From Mariniphaga anaerophila (GTDB lineage Bacteria > Bacteroidota > Bacteroidia > Bacteroidales > Prolixibacteraceae), in assembly GCF_900129025.1 (NCBI RefSeq), contig NZ_FQUM01000012.1, positions 1 to 64,000 of the forward strand: DNA of 64,000 nucleotides, read 5' to 3'. Positions 45,001-53,532 of the stretch are shown here, in pieces. The position numbers were made by a program, and so were the translations under genes. The notes under the pieces were generated by a model. It searched no databases and was not told where the DNA came from. It saw only the letters and a program-made list of their open reading frames with translations. Each line of letters starts with the position of its first letter. The stretch's first letter is position 1.

Positions 45001-47591
45001 ATGTAGTTATAAATATTCTGGGAAATGATAAACTGCACGATAACAGTTCTGCCAATCCGGGACTGGTTGACGTGGATTTGAACAACACCGTGAGCGGACG
45101 CCAAACCGAGAGAACTGTCGCCGGCGAAGGGGTTTGGTCGTACAATGTTGCTACCGGCGAAGTAACTTTTAATCCTGATGCCGGTTTTACTGCGGATCCT
45201 ACACCAATTATCTATATTTTAACGGAAAAGCTGACCGGTCGGAGCAATAATGCCACCATTACAGTTCAGTTCAATAAGGGTGAGCCGTTTGCCATTAACG
45301 ACAACAGCGCGGGAAACAAGCCGGGAGATGCAGTGAGCATAAATATTCTGGCAAACGACCGTTTGAGCGACGGAACGCCGGTGTCAATTCCTTTGGTTTC
45401 TGTTGATATTAATGCATCGGTGGCCGGCACTCAGAATGAACTGGTTGTTGCCGGCGAGGGGCGCTGGACATACAATCCACAGACCGGTTTTGTTACTTTC
45501 ACCCCCAACCCCGGTTTTACAACAGATCCTTCGCCATTAACTTATTTGCTGAAGGAAAACTTTACCGGGCTGAGCGACGATGGAATTGTTACCATCGGAT
45601 ATGACGAAGAACCGCCGTTGGCAACGGACGACAGTAGCTCCGGAAACGAACCTGGCGACGTTGTGAGTGTAAATATACTGGCTAACGATAAACTTAGCGA
45701 CGGCACCTCTGCTTCAATGAGTTTTGTATCCGTTGATATAGATGCTGAAACCGATGGAATACAATCAAATGTTGTTATTGAGGGAGAGGGAACATGGAAC
45801 TTTAATGCAGGAACAGGAGTTCTTTCTTTTGCTCCGGCAGAGGGCTTTACCGTTTCTCCGTCGCCTCTGGAATATATTCTTATCGAAAACCTGACGGGGT
45901 TGAGTAGTACCGGAACGGTTACCGTTTTGTATGAAGAAACAGCTCCGGTTGCTGCAGACGACAGCAGTTTGGGAAACAAACCCGGAGCGACGGCCAGCAT
46001 TGCCATTTTAAGTAACGACAAGTTAAGCGACGGTACTAACGCTTTGCGCGGATTGGTTACTGTTGATCTTGACGTTACAACGGATGGAATTCAGACGGAA
46101 TTGGTTGTGTCCGGAGAAGGAACTTGGCAATACAATCCTCAAACGGGGCTTGTTACATTTGTTCCCGTTGCCGGATTTGTTTCTAACCCGACTCCGATAG
46201 TTTATTTGCTCATCGAAAATCTGAGCGGATTGAGCGACACTGCCACCATTGTTGCCGGTTATTCAGAGGAACCACCGGTTGCAGAAGACGACAGTAGCGA
46301 GGAGAATACTCCCGGAAGTGCGGTTGCTTTGAATATTCTGACAAATGATAAACTGAGCGACGGTTCTCCTGCGCTGCCGGAATCAGTAACGGTGGATATC
46401 GATATAGCAAGTGCCGGGGTGCAGGCGGAATTGGTAGTTCAGGGTGAGGGCACCTGGAGTTTGAATCAGGCAACCGGCGTTTTAACGTTTATGCCCAACA
46501 ATAATTTTTATGCCAATCCTACTCCGCTGACTTACCGGTTATGCAGCAAAGCCAGCCCCGGATTGTGCGATGAGGCAACTGTTTCTGTTTCCTACGACGA
46601 GTCGGTGCTTACTACTTCGGTGGCGCTGGTAAAAACAGACGAATACAATTCTGCCGGCGGAACCATAAAATACACGTTTGAAGTAACAAATACCGGTGAA
46701 ATAACGGTTTCCGATTTAGCCGTAAGCGATGAGCGGATTGGTGTGGCAGAACTGCCGGTAACGCCTGCAACATTAACTCCGGGGGCAAAAGGAATTGCCA
46801 GTGTTGTTTATAAAATTTTGCAGAGTGACATCGACGAAGGTGGCGTAACTAACACTGCAAAGGTGCGCGGGCTCAATGCAAAAGGGGAGTCCGTTGAGGA
46901 TATCTCCGGAAATGATATGGAGAATGACGAGCCAACTGTCACCCCGATTGTTCAGCAGCCTTCGGTCTATATTGAAAAAGAGGCTGTTCTCTATGCCGAG
47001 AAAGTTGCTTTCAACGAGGAAGTCAGTTTTAATATCTCGGTAACCAACACCGGAAACGTCACATTGTACAATGTTTTGGTTGAAGATCCGTTAACCGGTT
47101 TTGAACAGGAAACACCAACACTTGAGCCGGGCGGCTTATTGAATTTTACCACCAGTTACGTCGTTCAGGCGGCAGACGAATCCGAAGGGCACTTTGATAA
47201 CGAGGCTACTGTTGTCGCATACACATCAGGTGGAAGCCAGGTGGACGCTTCTTTTTCGGTTACTGTTTCTGTTGAGCAGTGCGACCTTGTTATTCCCACC
47301 GGGTTTTCTCCGAATGATGACGGAATTCAGGATACCTGGAGAATAAAATGTTTGGAACGGTACCCCAATGCGCGGATTGAAATTTTTAACCGGTGGGGAA
47401 ACCGTGTATTCGAAAAAGACAACTTCGGAAATACAGATATTCACGGCTCTACCGATGCCTGGTGGGATGGCTACTCTACCCAGAAACTAACCTTTGGAAA
47501 CGAAAAAATGCCAACCGGTACCTATTTCTATATTCTCGATTTAAAAGATGGCAGCAAGCCGCTGAATGGTTATTTATTCCTGAACCGATAA
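39054..47591 (+). CDS. Giant repeat adhesin with gliding-motility-type C-terminal domain
   Basis: The start at 39054 gives a signal peptide (MKLLLVILVFFATTLISLANS). The 2,845-residue surface protein contains about 20 DUF11/DUF7507-like Ig units (YTVTNTGNVTLTG...VTD type). In order: four of 105 residues, four of 111 residues, ten diverged units of about 107 residues, then five cadherin/tandem-95-like units (EPPLATDDSSSGNEPGD, with NILANDKLSDG). Two further DUF11-like units follow, then a C-terminal domain of about 100 residues (IPTGFSPNDDGIQDTWRI, RIEIFNRWGNRVFE, MPTGTYFYILDLKDG). This last domain is the gliding-motility-associated/T9SS type B sorting domain. A role in adhesion or gliding is inferred. 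PorP/SprF and OmpA-like genes follow directly. Confidence 0.92.
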   Translation: MKLLLVILVFFATTLISLANSYPRNFTESFGGAAAVTLQISPSESSVSSAGVTITYTYTVTNEGDEELTGISVIDDQLGAVTLDETQLAPAGTTSGTATYQITQADMDSGADIVNQATVTTTEGATFTDDVTVSINQLPSVTIDVTPDKTSVSSSGETITYTYTVTNTGNVTLTGISVTDDQLGAVTLDETQLAPTGTTSGTATYQVTQADMDSGADIVNQATVTTTEGATFTDDVTVSINQLPSVTIDVTPDKTSVSSAGETITYTYTVTNTGNVTLTGISVIDDQLGAVALDETQLAPAGTTSGTATYQVTQADMDSGADIENQVTVTTTEGATFTDDVTVSINQLPSVTIDVTPDKTSVSSSGETITYTYTVTNTGNVTLTGISVTDDQLGAVALDETQLAPAGTTSGTATYQVTQADINSGADIENQATVTTTEGATFTDDVTVSINQLPSVTIDVTPDKTSVSSAGETITYTIEVENVGNVGLTNVVVTDVFAGGAILISGDTNSNSVLDVGETWIYSADYEVTQGDIDAGTDLVNVASVDTDQTDPAEDSATTGISQGPALSITKDTDKTSVSSAGETITYTIEVENVGNVGLTNVVVTDVFAGGATLISGDTNSNSVLDVGETWIYNADYEVTQGDIDAGTDLVNVASVDTDQTDPAEDSATTSISQGPALSITKDSDKTSVSSAGETITYTIEVENVGNVGLTNVVVTDVFAGGATLISGDTNSNSVLDVGETWIYNADYEVTQGDIDAGTDLVNVASVDTDQTDPAENSATTSISQGPALTITKDTDKTSVSSAGETISYTIEVENVGNVGLTNVVVTDVFAGGATLISGDTNSNSVLDVGETWIYSADYEVTQGDIDAGTDLVNVASVDTDQTDPAGDSATTVVNQQPELSLSKTASVATYSSVGEAINYTIEVENAGNVTLTGVSVTDPLTGLNTTISSLAPGAKQPYNTAYNITQGDINSGSVVNTASVSGTAPDNSTINASATETITASQQAGLVVSKSAAPSTYSSVGELITYTIIVKNTGNLTISGITVTDPLTGLNSSISSLAPDVTQTQTTTYHITQADLNSGSVTNIASASGKDPYNETVTASDNEVVTAIQLPELTVTESATPATFSSIGQQITYTVEVENTGNVTISGIAVTDALTGLNTTIASLVPGATQSFTETYNVTAADLNSGSLANTANASGTAPDNATVTASDTETITAIQQPGLAITKDATPSVYDQSGQEITYSIQVTNTGNVTLSDVSVTDPLTGLNTTIPAFAAGATETYTEKYTVTQPDLNTGSVTNTASASGSAPDNSTVNASDSETVTADQQPGLTITKNAVPSTFSVVGQEITYTIEVENTGNVTLSGISVTDPLTGLNTTIVSLVPGAKQTYTENYTITQNDLNLGSVANTANASGTSPASETITGTATETISASQEPGLTVVKNATPSSYTSSGEEIIYTIEVTNSGNVTLSNVLVSDPLTGLNTTIASLAPGAKQTYTENYFITQNDLNSGSVANTASASGKSPDDETITGSATRTISASQEPGLTVSKSASPQTYSTVGQQIDYTIEVENSGNVSISNISVVDALTGLSTTIASLAPGAKQTYTENYSITQNDLNTGSVANTATASGKSPDNETISDSATETISGSQNPALTVSKAAAPTTYNAVGQQITYTIGVENTGNVTVSNISVTDPLTGLSTTIASLSPGAKQTYSENYNITQADLNLGSVSNTASAAGFSPQSGDVSASDELTILAVQQPALQVTKDASLESYSSPGESVVYDIPVKNIGNVTVTDILLTDPLVELSTQISTLAPGESKTFTEAYSVSQLDLDNGNLTNTATASGLSPGAEAVDADGEKTIPAVQNPALAVVKKATPATFANINSEISYTIEVENAGNVTLSEIAINDALISLTESMGTLVPGQKATYTKSYFVKSADYAAGSVTNTVTVSAKAPDGSSQNASDTKIVYALGPPTAVNDLSSDNITGNNVVINILGNDKLHDNSSANPGLVDVDLNNTVSGRQTERTVAGEGVWSYNVATGEVTFNPDAGFTADPTPIIYILTEKLTGRSNNATITVQFNKGEPFAINDNSAGNKPGDAVSINILANDRLSDGTPVSIPLVSVDINASVAGTQNELVVAGEGRWTYNPQTGFVTFTPNPGFTTDPSPLTYLLKENFTGLSDDGIVTIGYDEEPPLATDDSSSGNEPGDVVSVNILANDKLSDGTSASMSFVSVDIDAETDGIQSNVVIEGEGTWNFNAGTGVLSFAPAEGFTVSPSPLEYILIENLTGLSSTGTVTVLYEETAPVAADDSSLGNKPGATASIAILSNDKLSDGTNALRGLVTVDLDVTTDGIQTELVVSGEGTWQYNPQTGLVTFVPVAGFVSNPTPIVYLLIENLSGLSDTATIVAGYSEEPPVAEDDSSEENTPGSAVALNILTNDKLSDGSPALPESVTVDIDIASAGVQAELVVQGEGTWSLNQATGVLTFMPNNNFYANPTPLTYRLCSKASPGLCDEATVSVSYDESVLTTSVALVKTDEYNSAGGTIKYTFEVTNTGEITVSDLAVSDERIGVAELPVTPATLTPGAKGIASVVYKILQSDIDEGGVTNTAKVRGLNAKGESVEDISGNDMENDEPTVTPIVQQPSVYIEKEAVLYAEKVAFNEEVSFNISVTNTGNVTLYNVLVEDPLTGFEQETPTLEPGGLLNFTTSYVVQAADESEGHFDNEATVVAYTSGGSQVDASFSVTVSVEQCDLVIPTGFSPNDDGIQDTWRIKCLERYPNARIEIFNRWGNRVFEKDNFGNTDIHGSTDAWWDGYSTQKLTFGNEKMPTGTYFYILDLKDGSKPLNGYLFLNR
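39181..40440 (+). repeat. Four tandem 315-bp coding repeats (unit A)
   Basis: The landmark ATAAAACGAGTGTCAGTTCC starts at 39496, 39811 and 40126 and recurs at 40441, exactly 315 bases apart. The unit starting at 39181 is a more diverged first copy. Each unit encodes 105 residues. The last three are almost identical at the DNA level, which suggests recent duplication or gene conversion. Confidence 0.93.
40441..41772 (+). repeat. Four tandem 333-bp coding repeats (unit B, EF-hand-like loop)
   Basis: The same landmark starts at 40441, 40774, 41107 and 41440, exactly 333 bases apart; each unit encodes 111 residues. The copies differ at only a few positions. Each contains DTNSNSVLDVGE, which matches the calcium-ligand spacing of an EF-hand loop (positions 1, 3, 5, 9, 12). 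Confidence 0.93.
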
Positions 47592-47603
47592 CTACTGAAT
47601 AAG

Positions 47604-48557
47604 ATGAAAACAACTGATATAATGAGATATAGAATTAGACTGAACCGGGGCGTGTTGTTCCTTCTCTTGTTTATGGTATTTAAGGCTGAAGCGCAGCAGG
47701 AACCCACGTTTACTCAATATAATTTTAATATTCAGACTTTTAATCCTGCCTATGCCGGAACCTGGAAGAATACCGGTTTTATGGTAATCGGTCGTCACCA
47801 GTGGGTTGGCATGTCAGGCGCACCCCAAACGTATACTTTTTCTTTTCAAACGCCGGTGAAATTTCAGAATTTTGCGCTGGGTATGAATATTATTGCCGAT
47901 AAAATTGGCCTGGAGAAACGAATGGGCGCAGACATCGATTACTCTTACCGGATAAGACTCACCGGCGTTACCGACCTTCGTTTGGGAATTAAAGGCGGAG
48001 TAACCGCGTACACCAATAATTTTACCGGCTACACGGGGTATCCGGGGGATCCGGAGGATCCTGTTTTTATGACTGACATAGAAACCAGGTTTATGCCTAA
48101 TTTTGGTGTGGGGGCATTTCTTCATAACGAGAAATATTACCTCGGAATTTCGTCTCCCAAAATTTTGAAAACCGATTTTAAGAATAGCTCTTCCGAAATG
48201 TCAACCTGGGCTGAATTGCGCCATTTCTTTTTAATTGGCGGCTACGTTTTCGACTTGGCAGAGAACCTTAAATTTAAGCCAACCTTTTTGGCAAGGTCTG
48301 TTTGGGGCGCCTCTTCTGTGGTAGATTTAACCGCAAATTTTTTGCTCGGAGAAAAAGTATGGCTGGGCGCAAACTACAGAACAGGTGATTCTTTCGGGTT
48401 TATCGGGCAGTGGATTTTCGAAAACCAGTTGAGGATTGGATACGCATTCGACTATTCCATAACACCCTTGAAATCGTTCACCAATGCAACGCATGAAGTA
48501 ATGGTTTCTTACGAATTGCCGTCTCGTCGAAAATGGATCAATCCAAGAATGTTTTAG
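47604..48557 (+). CDS. PorP/SprF-family type IX secretion outer-membrane protein
   Basis: The 317-residue protein has a signal peptide (LLLFMVFKAEAQQ) and the PorP/SprF start EPTFTQYNFNIQTFNPAYAGTW, followed by IGRHQWVGMSGAPQTYTFSF. The rest is a beta-barrel of alternating hydrophobic strands ending MVSYELPSRRKWINPRMF. Members are needed for export or surface attachment of a specific partner: SprF serves the adhesin SprB in gliding Flavobacteria. It starts 12 bases after the adhesin stop, so the adhesin is its likely client. Confidence 0.92.
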   Translation: MKTTDIMRYRIRLNRGVLFLLLFMVFKAEAQQEPTFTQYNFNIQTFNPAYAGTWKNTGFMVIGRHQWVGMSGAPQTYTFSFQTPVKFQNFALGMNIIADKIGLEKRMGADIDYSYRIRLTGVTDLRLGIKGGVTAYTNNFTGYTGYPGDPEDPVFMTDIETRFMPNFGVGAFLHNEKYYLGISSPKILKTDFKNSSSEMSTWAELRHFFLIGGYVFDLAENLKFKPTFLARSVWGASSVVDLTANFLLGEKVWLGANYRTGDSFGFIGQWIFENQLRIGYAFDYSITPLKSFTNATHEVMVSYELPSRRKWINPRMF

Positions 48558-48580
48558 CCAATAAGTCAAAGGAATACGAT

Positions 48581-50362
48581 ATGATTAGGATTTCAGCAAC
48601 GATATTTTTACTTTTTATTGGACTCCCGCACATTTTGAAAAGTCAGACTTCGAATTTTTTCGATTATCTCGATTTTCGAATTACACCGTTAGCGTCGGTT
48701 AATACAAATGAAAGTGATATTTCACCTTTTTTTGTGGACAACGAATTGTTCTTTTCGTCGATAAGAGACGAGTTTATCGGAGATGCGCAACGGCAGGAGC
48801 AAAATGCCCTGTTTTACGATATTTATCGTTCCGAAATTGATGAAAAGGGAAATCCTGTAACAGAGCGTCAACTGGTTCCCGGATTTGGGAATTTGTATCA
48901 TGAAGGGCCTGCCGCGTGGTGCAAAAAAACAGGCGAGATGTTCGTTACAATGAGTGATATTTCGATTGGCTCCCGGCGCCGATCTGCAAAGCAGAGGGCG
49001 GTAACACTGGGGTTGAGAATAATGAAAAAGATTGACGGGGAGTGGGTGGTTACTTTTGATTTTCCGTTTAACAGCCACGACTATAATCTGGCGCATCCGG
49101 CAATAAACCAGAGCGGCGATACCCTGGTTTTTTCGAGCGACATGGATGGTGGATTTGGAAATTCAGATCTGTACATGTCAGTCCGAAAAGAGGGGCAGTG
49201 GAGTACGCCTGTGAATTTGGGTGATAAAATCAATACCCCAGGGAATGAGATGTTCCCGACATTTGGCCCCGATGGGATGTTGCTTTTTTCTTCGGACGGG
49301 AGGCTGACAAACTACGGACGGCTGGATATTTATCATACCATATTTTTAAGTGAAAATGAGCCGGCTAACCTGGGTGAAAAGATAAATTCATCTGACGACG
49401 ATTTTGGCTTGGCCATCCATCCTTCCGGGAAATTTGGATATTTTTCTTCCAATCGGTACAGCTGGAAAAAGGACGATATTTTTCTTGTGGAGTTCTTTCG
49501 GTCCATGGAAAATATCCGGGGAAAAGTTATTGCCGATCATAACGAAGAGGCGGTTCAGGATGCAATCGTTTACCTGGAAGATTGCGACGGAAATCAAATA
49601 AAATCGGTCCTTTCCGGGTATTTCGGGAATTTTGAATTTGAGGTACCCAGAGGAGGCTGCTATCAGATTCGTGCTGATAAAGAAGGTTCTGAGTCGGAAC
49701 TGGTGTCTGCTTCGGGAAACGAATTTGTTGAGTTGCGGTTAAAAAGGATAATTAGTTATCAGCTTACTGTTACTGATTTTGAGAGTGGAAATGCGCTGGA
49801 TGATGCGCAAATGAGTTGTGGCGAAATGCAGTGGAGATCTGATGCTGCGGGTGAAATCAATATAAAATTCGATAGTATTTTCGATTGCCGGGTGCAGGTA
49901 AGCAAAGCCGGATATTTTGACGATACCTTCAACCTGGATCCCGGGCGGTTTGTATCGGGCACTGAAACAACAGATACTGTCCGGCTTTTTAAGAAGGAAA
50001 TTGGACGAAAATTTCTGATGAAATCAATCGATTATTACATCGATATGTGGCGGTTAATGCCGCGCTCGGAGCCGGAACTGGATCAACTGGTGAAACTGAT
50101 GGAAGACAATCCGACTTTGAGAATTGAAATCAGTGCGCATACCGACAGCAGAATGGAAGACCAGTACAACATGTGGCTAAGCCAGAAACGTGCCGATTCG
50201 GTGGCAGAATACCTCGTTCAGAAAGGGATTGCCAAAGAGCGTATTGTTGCGAAAGGTTATGGCGAAACACGTTTGTTAAACCATTGTGCCAATGGCGTTA
50301 TTTGTACCGAAAAGCAGCACCTGGTGAATCGGCGGACAGAATTTGTTATTTTGAAATACTAA
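48581..50362 (+). CDS. OmpA-family protein with PD40 repeats
   Basis: The start at 48581 is preceded by AAAGGA and gives a signal peptide (MIRISATIFLLFIG). The previous gene ends 24 bases earlier. The 593-residue protein has PD40/WD40-like propeller strands (TLVFSSDMDGGFGNSDLY, MLLFSSDGRL, FGYFSSNRYS; about residues 60-300). A carboxypeptidase-regulatory-like domain follows (IRGKVIADHNEEAVQDAIV, about 310-390), then a second such domain, then a C-terminal OmpA peptidoglycan-binding domain (LRIEISAHTDSR, LSQKRADSVAEYL, NRRTEFVI). This is the T9SS-associated PorE-like layout and probably ties the PorP/SprF-adhesin complex to peptidoglycan. Confidence 0.9.
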   Translation: MIRISATIFLLFIGLPHILKSQTSNFFDYLDFRITPLASVNTNESDISPFFVDNELFFSSIRDEFIGDAQRQEQNALFYDIYRSEIDEKGNPVTERQLVPGFGNLYHEGPAAWCKKTGEMFVTMSDISIGSRRRSAKQRAVTLGLRIMKKIDGEWVVTFDFPFNSHDYNLAHPAINQSGDTLVFSSDMDGGFGNSDLYMSVRKEGQWSTPVNLGDKINTPGNEMFPTFGPDGMLLFSSDGRLTNYGRLDIYHTIFLSENEPANLGEKINSSDDDFGLAIHPSGKFGYFSSNRYSWKKDDIFLVEFFRSMENIRGKVIADHNEEAVQDAIVYLEDCDGNQIKSVLSGYFGNFEFEVPRGGCYQIRADKEGSESELVSASGNEFVELRLKRIISYQLTVTDFESGNALDDAQMSCGEMQWRSDAAGEINIKFDSIFDCRVQVSKAGYFDDTFNLDPGRFVSGTETTDTVRLFKKEIGRKFLMKSIDYYIDMWRLMPRSEPELDQLVKLMEDNPTLRIEISAHTDSRMEDQYNMWLSQKRADSVAEYLVQKGIAKERIVAKGYGETRLLNHCANGVICTEKQHLVNRRTEFVILKY

Positions 50363-50462
50363 TTGGCGTGCGTTAAAGTGAAGCGGACAAAACAGCTGTA
50401 AAGTTGATTTAATTATTTCCCGAAAAGTAATCCGCCCGGCAATTTATATTAATCAGGTTTTT

Positions 50463-51581
50463 CTATATTGTTTTGCGGTAACGCCAGATGGCCAGACTTA
50501 AAAAAACAACGCCTAAAACACAGAGCGCCAAAAACTCGCTCAGCAGATCGGAAAAACCTGAACCTTTTAAAATAATCATCCGCAGAATTTTCATGAAATA
50601 GAAAATCGGGTTAATACGATCGGCAATCTGCGCCCAGTGTGGCATACTTTCAACCGGTGTAAAAATTCCTCCCATCAGAATAAAAATCATCATAAAAAAG
50701 AAACTCACAAACATTACCTGCTGCTGGGTGTCGGTAACGGTTGAAATAAATAGCCCCAGTCCGAGTACCCCAATGAGGTAAACTCCTGCAAAGCCGAAAA
50801 GCAACCAAAGGCTGCCAACAATGGGCAAATCGAAAACGAGCCAGGCAATAAGCAGTCCGAATGCAAGGTCGAAAAGCGCAATCACCCAAAATGGAACCAG
50901 TTTGCCGATAATGAACTGGTATTTTTTTACCGGCGTAACATTAAGTTGTTCGATGGTGCCGATTTCTTTTTCGCGTACCAAATTCATTCCCGACATAAAC
51001 ATCCCGATTATGGTCACCAAAATAGCCAAAATGCCCGGTGCCATGTACCATTTGTAATCCAGCTCGTTGTTGTACCAGTAGGTTTCCGAAATTTTTACCT
51101 GTGTTGGCGGAGCAAATTCAGGAATGCCTTTCCAGTGGGCAATCAGGTTTTTATTGAACGAGGAAATAATTTGTCCTGAATAGGCGTAAATCAGTTGCGC
51201 GCTGTTCCCGTCGACGGCGTCTATTAGCAACTGAAGTTGCCCGTTGTTGTTACGGATGAGGTTGCGTTCGAAATTTGCCGGGATAACCAGTGCAATGTCA
51301 GATTCGCCATTAAGAAGAAGAGCTTCTGCCTGCTTTTCGTCCATAACCGCCTGCGAAACGTGGTAAAATGGAATTCCGTCGAATTTTGCTACCAACTGGC
51401 GGGAGGTGGTTGACAGATCTTTATCGACCACCACCATGTCAATTTTTTTCATGTCGAACGTGGCAGCAAAAACCAAAATCAGCATTTGTACCAGCGGAAC
51501 CCCGAAAATCATGGGAAGCATGGTGCGGTTTCGGAAAATCTGCCGGAACTCTTTTTGTAATATGTAGAGAATTGTTTTCAT
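50463..51581 (-). CDS. ABC-2-type export permease (YbhR/YbhS-like)
   Basis: The 372-residue protein has an N-terminal transmembrane helix (MLPMIFGVPLVQMLILVFAA), a large periplasmic domain (about 45-175) and five more membrane segments at the C-terminus. The ABC-2 loop is EKEIGTIEQLNVTPVKKYQFIIGK. This matches the ABC2_membrane_3 permeases of YbhGFSR-type efflux systems. It is the last gene of the seven-gene minus-strand operon and pairs with the permease at 51608-52714. It is convergent with the OmpA-family gene. Confidence 0.9.
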   Translation of the reverse strand: MKTILYILQKEFRQIFRNRTMLPMIFGVPLVQMLILVFAATFDMKKIDMVVVDKDLSTTSRQLVAKFDGIPFYHVSQAVMDEKQAEALLLNGESDIALVIPANFERNLIRNNNGQLQLLIDAVDGNSAQLIYAYSGQIISSFNKNLIAHWKGIPEFAPPTQVKISETYWYNNELDYKWYMAPGILAILVTIIGMFMSGMNLVREKEIGTIEQLNVTPVKKYQFIIGKLVPFWVIALFDLAFGLLIAWLVFDLPIVGSLWLLFGFAGVYLIGVLGLGLFISTVTDTQQQVMFVSFFFMMIFILMGGIFTPVESMPHWAQIADRINPIFYFMKILRMIILKGSGFSDLLSEFLALCVLGVVFLSLAIWRYRKTI

Positions 51582-51607
51582 TTTCAGTGGTTACTTCGTT
51601 CGCTTTT

Positions 51608-52714
51608 TTACTCCAATCGTATTTTAAACTTCTTTACGCTTACTGCAATAAAAATCAGTGTCATTCCCACCAGAATCAATGTTTCTTTCCAAACAAAAAG
51701 CAACCCGGTTCCTTTTAGCATAATGCCGCGAATAATAGCGATAAACCAGCGGGCCGGCATAATGTGGCTGAGCAACTGTAACACTTTTGGCATATTTTCG
51801 ATGGGAAAAATAAAACCCGACAAAATGATGGTGGGTAACATGAGGGCAACCATCGAAATAAACATGGCCACCATCTGGCTTTTTGCCACGGTGGAAATTA
51901 GAATTCCCAAACAGAGCGCCATCAGAATAAACAGTATTGTTTCTAGCATCAACAAAATGAAACTTCCGGTAACCGGCACGCCAAAAACGAAGTGCCCAAT
52001 CAACACAATTACAAACGCGTTGATGACGGAAAGCATTAGGTAGGGAAGCACTTTGCCGATAATTATTTGCGACGGCCGCAATGGCGAAACCAGCAAAATT
52101 TCCATGGTGCCCAGTTCTTTTTCGCGGGTGATGGAAATGGAGGTCATCATGGCGGAAATCAGCATTAGAATAAGAGCCATGGTGCCCGGTACAAACAGGT
52201 AAGCGCTTTTCATTTCTTCGTTAAAATACATGCGTACCTGTGGTTCAATTTGTAACGGTATTTGCAGGTTCGGATTAAGTTTTCGTATGTAGTCGTTTAT
52301 AATTCCGGTGGTGTATGAAGTAACCAGCCGCGCCATGTTGGGGTCCGAAGCGTCGGCAATCAGTTGCACCGCAGCAGTGCCTTCGCGGGTAAGTTTTTCT
52401 TCGAAATTGTTTTCAAACACCACTACTTCTTTAACTTTCCCTTTTCTGAAAATATCTTCAATGCCTGCCGTGTTCGAAAGATTTTCGTCCAGAATAAAAT
52501 AGCCCGATGACAAAAGTTTGTTGGTGATTTGCATCGTGGTTTCGTCTTTTGCCTGGTCGAAAATGGCGATGTGCACATCTTTGATTTCACTTTTTATTAC
52601 TGTGCCAAAAATCAGCAGTTGCGCAATGGGAATTCCAAAAAGAATCAGCATTGTCCGCGGATCGCGAAAAATATGGTAGAATTCCTTTTTTATGAATGAT
52701 TTCAGTTGTTTCAT
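51608..52714 (-). CDS. ABC-2-type export permease (YbhS/YbhR-like)
   Basis: The 368-residue protein has the same layout as its neighbour: MLILFGIPIAQLLIFGTVI as first membrane helix, a periplasmic domain, EKELGTMEILLVSPLRPSQIIIGK as the ABC-2 cytoplasmic motif, and five C-terminal membrane segments (IVALMLPTIILSGFIFPIENMP). The two permeases should form a heterodimer. The gene starts 59 bases after the ATPase gene at 52774-53499 and ends 26 bases before the other permease gene. Confidence 0.9.
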   Translation of the reverse strand: MKQLKSFIKKEFYHIFRDPRTMLILFGIPIAQLLIFGTVIKSEIKDVHIAIFDQAKDETTMQITNKLLSSGYFILDENLSNTAGIEDIFRKGKVKEVVVFENNFEEKLTREGTAAVQLIADASDPNMARLVTSYTTGIINDYIRKLNPNLQIPLQIEPQVRMYFNEEMKSAYLFVPGTMALILMLISAMMTSISITREKELGTMEILLVSPLRPSQIIIGKVLPYLMLSVINAFVIVLIGHFVFGVPVTGSFILLMLETILFILMALCLGILISTVAKSQMVAMFISMVALMLPTIILSGFIFPIENMPKVLQLLSHIMPARWFIAIIRGIMLKGTGLLFVWKETLILVGMTLIFIAVSVKKFKIRLE

Positions 52715-52773
52715 CTTTCCCTTTTTGTTTTTTCCATGGCCTGCTTTTTTTGAATGTGCAGCATTGTTGCAAA

Positions 52774-53499
52774 CTACCTGGCTATTTGAATAAATACCTC
52801 GTCCATGTTTTTTGCATTGTACGTTTTTTTTAGGTTTGCCGGCGAGTCGAGCGCTTCAATTTTTCCGGCGTCCATTATGGAAACGCGGTCGCAGTATTCG
52901 GCTTCATCCATGTAATGGGTGGTAACAAATACGGTAATTCCGTTGCTGGCAACTTCGTAAATCAGATCCCAAAATTTGCGCCTGGTAACAGGATCTACTC
53001 CGCCCGTGGGCTCGTCCAGAAAAACGATTTTTGGGTCGTGAAAAACGGCAACTGAAAAGGCCAGTTTCTGTTTCCATCCCAGCGGCAGCCCTGCAATTAG
53101 TTTGTGCCGGGCACCGGTCATTTCCAGCTTTTGAAGCAGCAGAGCTTCTTTTTCTTTTCGTTTTTTAGGAGAAATTCCGTAAATGCCGGCGTAAAACTGA
53201 ATGTTCTCGGAAACCGTTAGATCTTCGTACAGCGAAAATTTCTGGCTCATGTAACCAATGTTCTTTTTTATTTTTTCCGTTTCGCGATAAATGTCGAACC
53301 CGGCTACTTTTACTTCGCCTGAAGTGGGAGAGGAGAGGCCGCACAAAATGCGGAGAGCTGTTGTTTTTCCTGCCCCGTTTGCCCCCAAAAAACCGAATAT
53401 TTCGCCTCGGTAAACATCAAATGTCAGGTTATCGTTGGCCGTGAACGAACCGAATTTTTTAACGAGATTTTGTACGGTTATTATTTTATCGTTTTCCAT
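52774..53499 (-). CDS. ABC exporter ATPase, second half (YbhF C-terminal-like)
   Basis: The 241-residue ATPase has Walker A GANGAGKTTA (about 36-45), Q-loop YMSQKFSLYEDLTV, Walker B IVFLDEPTGGVD and an intact switch histidine (FVTTHYMDEAEYCDR). The signature is degenerate, LPLGWKQKLAF instead of LSGG. In E. coli YbhF two such domains are fused; here they are on adjacent genes. The partner at 53533-54438 has the opposite losses, so together they can make one complete ATP site. Confidence 0.92.
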   Translation of the reverse strand: MENDKIITVQNLVKKFGSFTANDNLTFDVYRGEIFGFLGANGAGKTTALRILCGLSSPTSGEVKVAGFDIYRETEKIKKNIGYMSQKFSLYEDLTVSENIQFYAGIYGISPKKRKEKEALLLQKLEMTGARHKLIAGLPLGWKQKLAFSVAVFHDPKIVFLDEPTGGVDPVTRRKFWDLIYEVASNGITVFVTTHYMDEAEYCDRVSIMDAGKIEALDSPANLKKTYNAKNMDEVFIQIAR

Positions 53500-53532
53500 C
53501 GTCTGGTATTCGTTTTTTGTACAGAATCGCTT

